Source: Clavibacter michiganensis
GTDB lineage: Bacteria > Actinomycetota > Actinomycetes > Actinomycetales > Microbacteriaceae
DNA: 64,000 nt
NCBI RefSeq assembly: GCF_021216655.1
Contig: NZ_CP080437.1
Location: 2,294,001-2,358,000 of the forward strand
Reading direction: 5' to 3'
Positions within the stretch are counted from its first letter, which is position 1, and each line of letters starts with the position of its first letter. Positions 60,408 through 64,000 of the stretch are shown here, piece by piece. A program made the translations under genes and the position numbers. The notes beneath the pieces are model-generated. The model did not search any database. It was not told where the DNA came from and saw only the letters and a program-made list of their open reading frames with translations.

Positions 60408-60439
60408 GCTCGGGTGCCCGTGTACACGGGCACCCGAGC
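60408..60439. repeat. 32-base perfect palindrome
   Basis: The stretch from 60408 to 60439 is a perfect inverted repeat centred on TGTACA, preceded by two copies of TGCTCGTT in tandem. It has no U-tract. It could be a terminator hairpin, a recombination site or an element end. Confidence 0.6.
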
Positions 60440-60582
60440 ACATAACGTTCGACGCGGGCGCGACGGGCGCAGCGAAGCGTGCACTCATATCTATTGAGCG
60501 GACGGGGGCTTGTGAGATGCCGCTGAGTCGGTGGACGCGGTTATCGCCTATTTCGCGATGATATCGACGCGAATGAGGACTT

Positions 60583-61173
60583 TCATCCGCACCAAGCGTG
60601 CCAGTAGTCCGGGATGGGAATGTAGATACCACTATGGCCGCACTTGGAGGTAGCGATGAGAGAGAGTATCCCGCCCAGGGCGCCTCCGACCACGGCGCAC
60701 GCTACGGGAGTCAAATAGAGCTGCGAGCAAGTCACAGAGCCGACAACACCCACGGCGGTGCCAACGATAGCTCTGACGGTTAGGCCACTAAGGTGAATCG
60801 TCGCATGGAAATGCCGGTTAAGCCACCTTCTAAAAGAGCCCCAGCTTTTTGTGTCCTGCAAATGCTGGTTGACGTCCTGTGGTCCCGATGCGGGACTCTT
60901 GGGCACGAATGTTACTTGCGGGGACGTCGGCGCCAGCTCGGCGTTTGTGCGTGCGTCGACAATGTTAGGTCCAGTCGGTGTACTGTGGTGAGACACGATG
61001 GAGTATGGAGTCGGATCAGCCCTGGTCTCGGCACGAGCGACGTCTGGGATGCCGACTACGAGCGAAACGGACAAAAGTACGATGAAAGTCAGGGCGATGG
61101 CCAGCGGGGAGCCGGCTGCTCGCATTGTGGGAAACGTGAGAGAAGAAGAAGATGCACGCACTGAGAGCCTCAC
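60583..61173 (-). CDS. Secreted HWAT-like family protein, copy 3
   Basis: This intact 196-residue protein has a signal peptide (cleavage near residue 48, DVARA), a Pro/Thr-rich linker, then SWGSFRRWLNRHFHATIHLS (residues 110-129) followed by a Gly/Val-rich hydrophobic stretch with two cysteines and a C-terminal KCGHSGIYIPIPDYWHAWCG with two more. Layout matches copies 1 and 2, but the HWAT motif is FHAT. Function unknown. Upstream of it I see no partner gene. Confidence 0.6.
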   Translation of the reverse strand: MRLSVRASSSSLTFPTMRAAGSPLAIALTFIVLLSVSLVVGIPDVARAETRADPTPYSIVSHHSTPTGPNIVDARTNAELAPTSPQVTFVPKSPASGPQDVNQHLQDTKSWGSFRRWLNRHFHATIHLSGLTVRAIVGTAVGVVGSVTCSQLYLTPVACAVVGGALGGILSLIATSKCGHSGIYIPIPDYWHAWCG

Positions 61174-61707
61174 TAATCAGCGAAAGGGTTCAGGAATTAC
61201 TCCCCGGTGGCCCGGGGGCGGTTGCAGGGCGCATTGCAGCCCTGAGAAGGCGTAGGTACCAGTTGACGAGACGTTAGGCAATTGCCCGGTGCGGCGCGAA
61301 ACCTGTCCACAGGTTCGCTTGTGCGGAAGCCGTGAAGTGCAACGAGGCGCGATGGCGGCAGGTCTTCGACCGAGCGCGGCTGATGAACACCTATCGTAGT
61401 CACGGGCGACGCTGATGCGGTGCTCGGTGACGACCTCGCTTTCGCGATCTTGGGGTGGTCGATGTCCGACCAATGAGACGCTCGGCCTCTAGCTCGGTTG
61501 CGAGGCCTCGGGGCGACACGACGGACTACGTGCACAGTTAGACGTACGCGGGTTACATCACGGGCGCCGTATATGACATAAGGTGCATTATCGGCGGCTG
61601 GAGTCACCGCGGAGCGGGCCGCTCAACGCGGCGTGCGTAACGGGACATCGAGCCGTCTGGTGCGGTCCGGGCAGTGCTGTAGGTCCGACTGGTGGGTACG
61701 TTGAGAC
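61174..61707. other. Intergenic stretch without supported genes
   Basis: I see no recognisable gene. Several overlapping frames exist, but none shows a start site or protein-like motif. It separates the protease-rich region from the small-gene cluster at 61.7-64 kb. Confidence 0.4.
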
Positions 61708-61956
61708 ATGGTCGAAAAGCGAGAAGACGTCGTGCACATGCTGTTCGTCGAGGGGGAAGAGATGTGGGAGCTCACCCTCACGACTTCTGACGGGGAGGAC
61801 CATAAGGGCGAGCCGTTTCCTGCCTCCGGCACAGAGGGTTTTTCCAAGCTGCAGCAGGTCCTCTTTCGCATCGAGGCGATGGGCTACAGGGCAACGCGCA
61901 CCCCGTACAGCAAGGTCCACGAGCGTCGCTACAGCTTGGACGTTGCTCCCCTCTGA
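61708..61956 (+). CDS. Small hypothetical protein
   Basis: This 82-residue acidic protein (MVEKREDVVHMLFVEGEEMW at the N-terminus, ending RYSLDVAPL) shows no known domain. Composition and frame openness look coding. Start ATG 61708 lies after AGAC-rich text. It is the first gene after the accessory junk region. Confidence 0.5.
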   Translation: MVEKREDVVHMLFVEGEEMWELTLTTSDGEDHKGEPFPASGTEGFSKLQQVLFRIEAMGYRATRTPYSKVHERRYSLDVAPL

Positions 61957-62170
61957 GCCCTCTAGGGTCATCCACCCCTAGTGACGCCGAGACGCTCGGC
62001 CCCTGTTCCGGGGGTACTCACCTAGGCTGAATTGAGAGCCGCGCCTGTACGTTTCGACACATGGTGAAAAAGCCGATGAAGGCATCGTTGACTCCCTGAC
62101 CCTCCGCTTCACGGGCGAGAACGAGGACGGCAGCCAACTACACGAGCTCCGAGCGTCACACGTCGCAGAG

Positions 62171-62980
62171 GTGCTCACGGGCCTCGTCGGGCTGTCCGGT
62201 GACTTCGCCAAGGCGGGCGCCTTCAACAGCGAAGGCATCGTTGACTCCGAGGTCCTCGTCCGGCCCGCGCAGGAGGGCTCGTTCCTCATCGAGGTGGTGC
62301 GAGTCGTCACAGAGAACTGGGAGGCGATTTCGACCGTCGCCGGCCCCCCGACGCTCACGCAAATCATCTTGTGGGCTACGAAGTCGGCGAGGGCGGACGT
62401 GGAGGAGTTCGAGCATCTCGGCAACGGCAACGTCAAGGTCAAGTGGCAGGACGGGACTGCTCAGGAGGTTCCGCTAGCCGCGTGGAAGGAGCTACAGAAG
62501 AACACTCCGAGGCGCAAGAGGCAGCTTCGGCAGATCCTGGCCCCCCTCAGCGACTCGCGTGTGTCGGCTGTCGACGTGGAGCGCCCTTCGTCGAAGGAGC
62601 TCGAGAAGCTCACTCCTGATGACGCGCCGGATGTGTTCGTTCTCACCAAGCCCGACTACGATGCCGTCAAGCCAGACGACAAGACCGATGAGCGAAGCGA
62701 GATCGTCAACGCTGAGGCGCAGATGACTGCCATCGACTTCGACGACTCGACCAAGTGGCGTGTGCGGGCAACCTTCGACGGGAAGACCCTCAAGCGATCG
62801 GCGACGGTCGAGGACGAGGACTTCCTGGGCCACGTGTCGAACGGGTTGGCCATCCGCAAGGAGGACATCTTCCAGATTCGCCTTCGCGTGGACACGTCGA
62901 CGACAAACGGCCGTACGAGCACCAGATGGACTGTTCTGGAGGTGCTACAGCACAGGAGGGCATCAGGTGACGACGACTAG
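62171..62980 (+). CDS. Hypothetical protein with uncertain N-terminus
   Basis: From GTG 62171 the frame encodes 269 residues (MLTGLVGLSGDFAKAGAFNS to ASGDDD). The same frame stays open upstream to 62036 and encodes protein-like text (DSLTLRFTGENEDGSQLHEL) without a good start codon, while ATG 62061 (MVKKPMKASLTP) is in another frame and stops. A one-base indel near 62085 may have broken the original start. The middle is Lys/Arg-rich, the rest acidic. No family is recognised. It overlaps the next gene. Confidence 0.6.
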   Translation: MLTGLVGLSGDFAKAGAFNSEGIVDSEVLVRPAQEGSFLIEVVRVVTENWEAISTVAGPPTLTQIILWATKSARADVEEFEHLGNGNVKVKWQDGTAQEVPLAAWKELQKNTPRRKRQLRQILAPLSDSRVSAVDVERPSSKELEKLTPDDAPDVFVLTKPDYDAVKPDDKTDERSEIVNAEAQMTAIDFDDSTKWRVRATFDGKTLKRSATVEDEDFLGHVSNGLAIRKEDIFQIRLRVDTSTTNGRTSTRWTVLEVLQHRRASGDDD

Positions 62981-63170
62981 CAAGCCAGAGTCACATCGTC
63001 GGCTCGATGTTGCCCACCTCGTTCTCATGCTGGTCGGTCTCATCACCGGAGTCGCCGGCGCCGTCCTCGTCTCCGCCGGAGAGCTCAACGTCTTCTTCAC
63101 CGTTCCATCGGTCGTGGCGGTCGTTTCCGGGGCGACTCGTCTGACCAAGCGCGAAGCGCCGCATCGGTAG
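62967..63170 (+). CDS. Small two-pass membrane protein
   Basis: GTG 62967, preceded by AGGAGGG, gives a 67-residue protein with two hydrophobic segments (VLMLVGLITGVAGAVLVSAG and VFFTVPSVVAVVSGA) and a basic tail. It overlaps the end of the preceding hypothetical gene by 14 bases, so they are likely one operon. Function unknown. Confidence 0.6.
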   Translation: MTTTSKPESHRRLDVAHLVLMLVGLITGVAGAVLVSAGELNVFFTVPSVVAVVSGATRLTKREAPHR

Positions 63171-63222
63171 TAACGGGGGCGTCGAGTGTGCCAGTGGGCT
63201 TATCTCCTCGGAGCCACGCAGG

Positions 63223-63675
63223 CTAGGCAATCCGCAGCTGCTCCCGCACCGCTCGGATCAGCCCGCACCAGTAGTCGTCCTCTCCCCCGAGCTCGGGCCG
63301 CTCGGACAACGGGCCCGCTGAGCGAAGCTGCGTGAACTCTGCTGCCGCAGGCGTTCGCCCGATGTTTAGGAACGGTTCGGCCGCCAGGTGCTCGAACTGG
63401 TGCACGGTCGCGTCGATCGAGAACAGCCCCGTCCCATCCGCTTCACGCCACTCGAGCCACGCGTGGCCGGATTTCTCTTGTCCAGGACGGCCCGCAGTCA
63501 CTAGCGTCCACTGCCCCAAGCCGCGGTCCTCGAGGACCGCGGCGAGAGGGACTGCGATGTACTCGCAGTAGCCGCATGGGTACCTATTCCGAACGAATCG
63601 AGCTTCAAGAGGGTCAGTTGCAAAGACGGCCTGGGTCACCTCGTCTACGGTCCGGCGGACGGCTTCGAGGTCCAC
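63223..63675 (-). CDS. Transglutaminase/cysteine-protease-like protein
   Basis: This 150-residue protein shows a candidate Cys-His-Asp triad: Cys in CGYCEYIAVPLAAVLED, His in SGHAWLEWRE and Asp in FSIDATVHQFEHL, the spacing of small transglutaminase-like folds. I chose the GTG at 63675; the frame is open further upstream but overlaps the next gene. It follows a ribbon-helix-helix gene by a short overlap, so a toxin-antitoxin or regulator-enzyme pair is conceivable. Substrate unknown. Confidence 0.6.
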   Translation of the reverse strand: MDLEAVRRTVDEVTQAVFATDPLEARFVRNRYPCGYCEYIAVPLAAVLEDRGLGQWTLVTAGRPGQEKSGHAWLEWREADGTGLFSIDATVHQFEHLAAEPFLNIGRTPAAAEFTQLRSAGPLSERPELGGEDDYWCGLIRAVREQLRIA

Positions 63676-63683
63676 GGGGGTGA

Positions 63684-64000
63684 TCAGGACGCGCGGATGT
63701 AGGCGGCGGTGGCCTCGCGGATGATCCGTGACTTGTTGTTGTGGCCCTGGCGCTTCGCGAGCGCCTCCACCTGCTCGTCGAGGGCCTTCGTGGCGCGCAC
63801 CTTCCACATGGGTCCGGCCGGCTCCTCGGCGTCGAATCGCGGGCGGCCGAGGGCAACGGCCATCGCGTCGTCGAGGGTGTCGGTGCCCGTGGCGTCCATG
63901 AGCATGGCGCGGCCGGCGTTGGCGGCGGCGGCGCCATGCAAGTCCGTCCCGGGGATGGGTGTGAGCTCGCCGCGCTCGGCGCGAGCGGCGAGGTCGTTGT
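63684..64000 (-). CDS. Ribbon-helix-helix (CopG-like) protein, 5' partial
   Basis: The frame runs to the window edge without a clear start. Its C-terminus, TKALDEQVEALAKRQGHNNK followed by SRIIREATAAYIRAS, is a ribbon-helix-helix DNA-binding pattern, and the part before it is Ala-rich (GDTLDDAMAVALGRP-like). Such proteins are often antitoxins or plasmid-stability regulators. It is just upstream of and coupled to the transglutaminase-like gene. Confidence 0.65.
   Translation of the reverse strand, partial: NDLAARAERGELTPIPGTDLHGAAAANAGRAMLMDATGTDTLDDAMAVALGRPRFDAEEPAGPMWKVRATKALDEQVEALAKRQGHNNKSRIIREATAAYIRAS

Noticed and set aside
60041..60445. 134-codon open frame
   Set aside because: No motif, no ribosome-binding site, and it runs into the 32-base palindrome; a minus-strand frame there is equally unconvincing.

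Overview
The window is high-GC actinobacterial chromosome spanning the replication origin. Its gene order is yidC-yidD-rnpA-rpmH-dnaA-dnaN-gnd-recF-DUF721-gyrB-gyrA, then tRNA-Ile/Ala, ppiA, rhomboid, crgA, class E sortase, pabA and the pknB/pknA/pbpA/ftsW/pstP/fhaB/fhaA block. This is the oriC neighbourhood of Microbacteriaceae. Secreted Pat-1/Chp/Ppa-type serine proteases and a PL3-type pectate lyase about 50 kb from dnaA point to the plant pathogen genus Clavibacter, where a protease-rich pathogenicity island near the origin is known. The genus is an inference from gene content; the species is not resolved.

Layout. 1-12.6 kb: membrane-insertion, ribosomal and replication core genes, with DnaA boxes on both sides of dnaA. 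12.6-17.5 kb: two tRNAs, a tail-anchored protein, cyclophilin, rhomboid, CrgA, sortase and glutamine amidotransferase. 17.6-26.8 kb: seven overlapping minus-strand genes for the cell-growth Ser/Thr kinase module. 27-43.5 kb: tRNA-Leu, a DUF2156 membrane protein coupled to a two-component system, a divergent RpmJ2/CobW-like pair around a Zur-like palindrome, RecQ, glutaminase, a hydrolase, a nonsense-broken DUF2510 gene, a sugar isomerase/oxidoreductase pair and a LacI regulator.

43.7-45.6 kb is the junction: a frameshifted LacI gene, two operator-like repeats, and a truncated, frameshifted N-terminus that I read as a GH36 alpha-galactosidase. Beyond it (about 45.6-61.2 kb) is a decaying accessory region. 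It holds six secreted serine-protease genes: three intact reading frames with full triads or near-triads, one intact frame whose catalytic His is Arg, and two broken ones. It also holds a pectate lyase, three divergent copies of an uncharacterised secreted protein with an HWAT/HAT motif and a Gly-rich hydrophobic C-terminus, pieces of an IS5-type transposase and of serine recombinases, an SGNH-hydrolase remnant, and duplicated small ORFs. 61.7-64 kb holds small hypothetical genes, a membrane protein, and a Cys/His/Asp transglutaminase-like protein overlapping a ribbon-helix-helix gene.

How it works together: the left two thirds is vertical core (replication initiation, topology, Z-ring and wall growth control). 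The right third is a secreted host-interaction toolkit under heavy gain and loss. The most interesting unexplained element is the three-member secreted HWAT family interleaved with the proteases.
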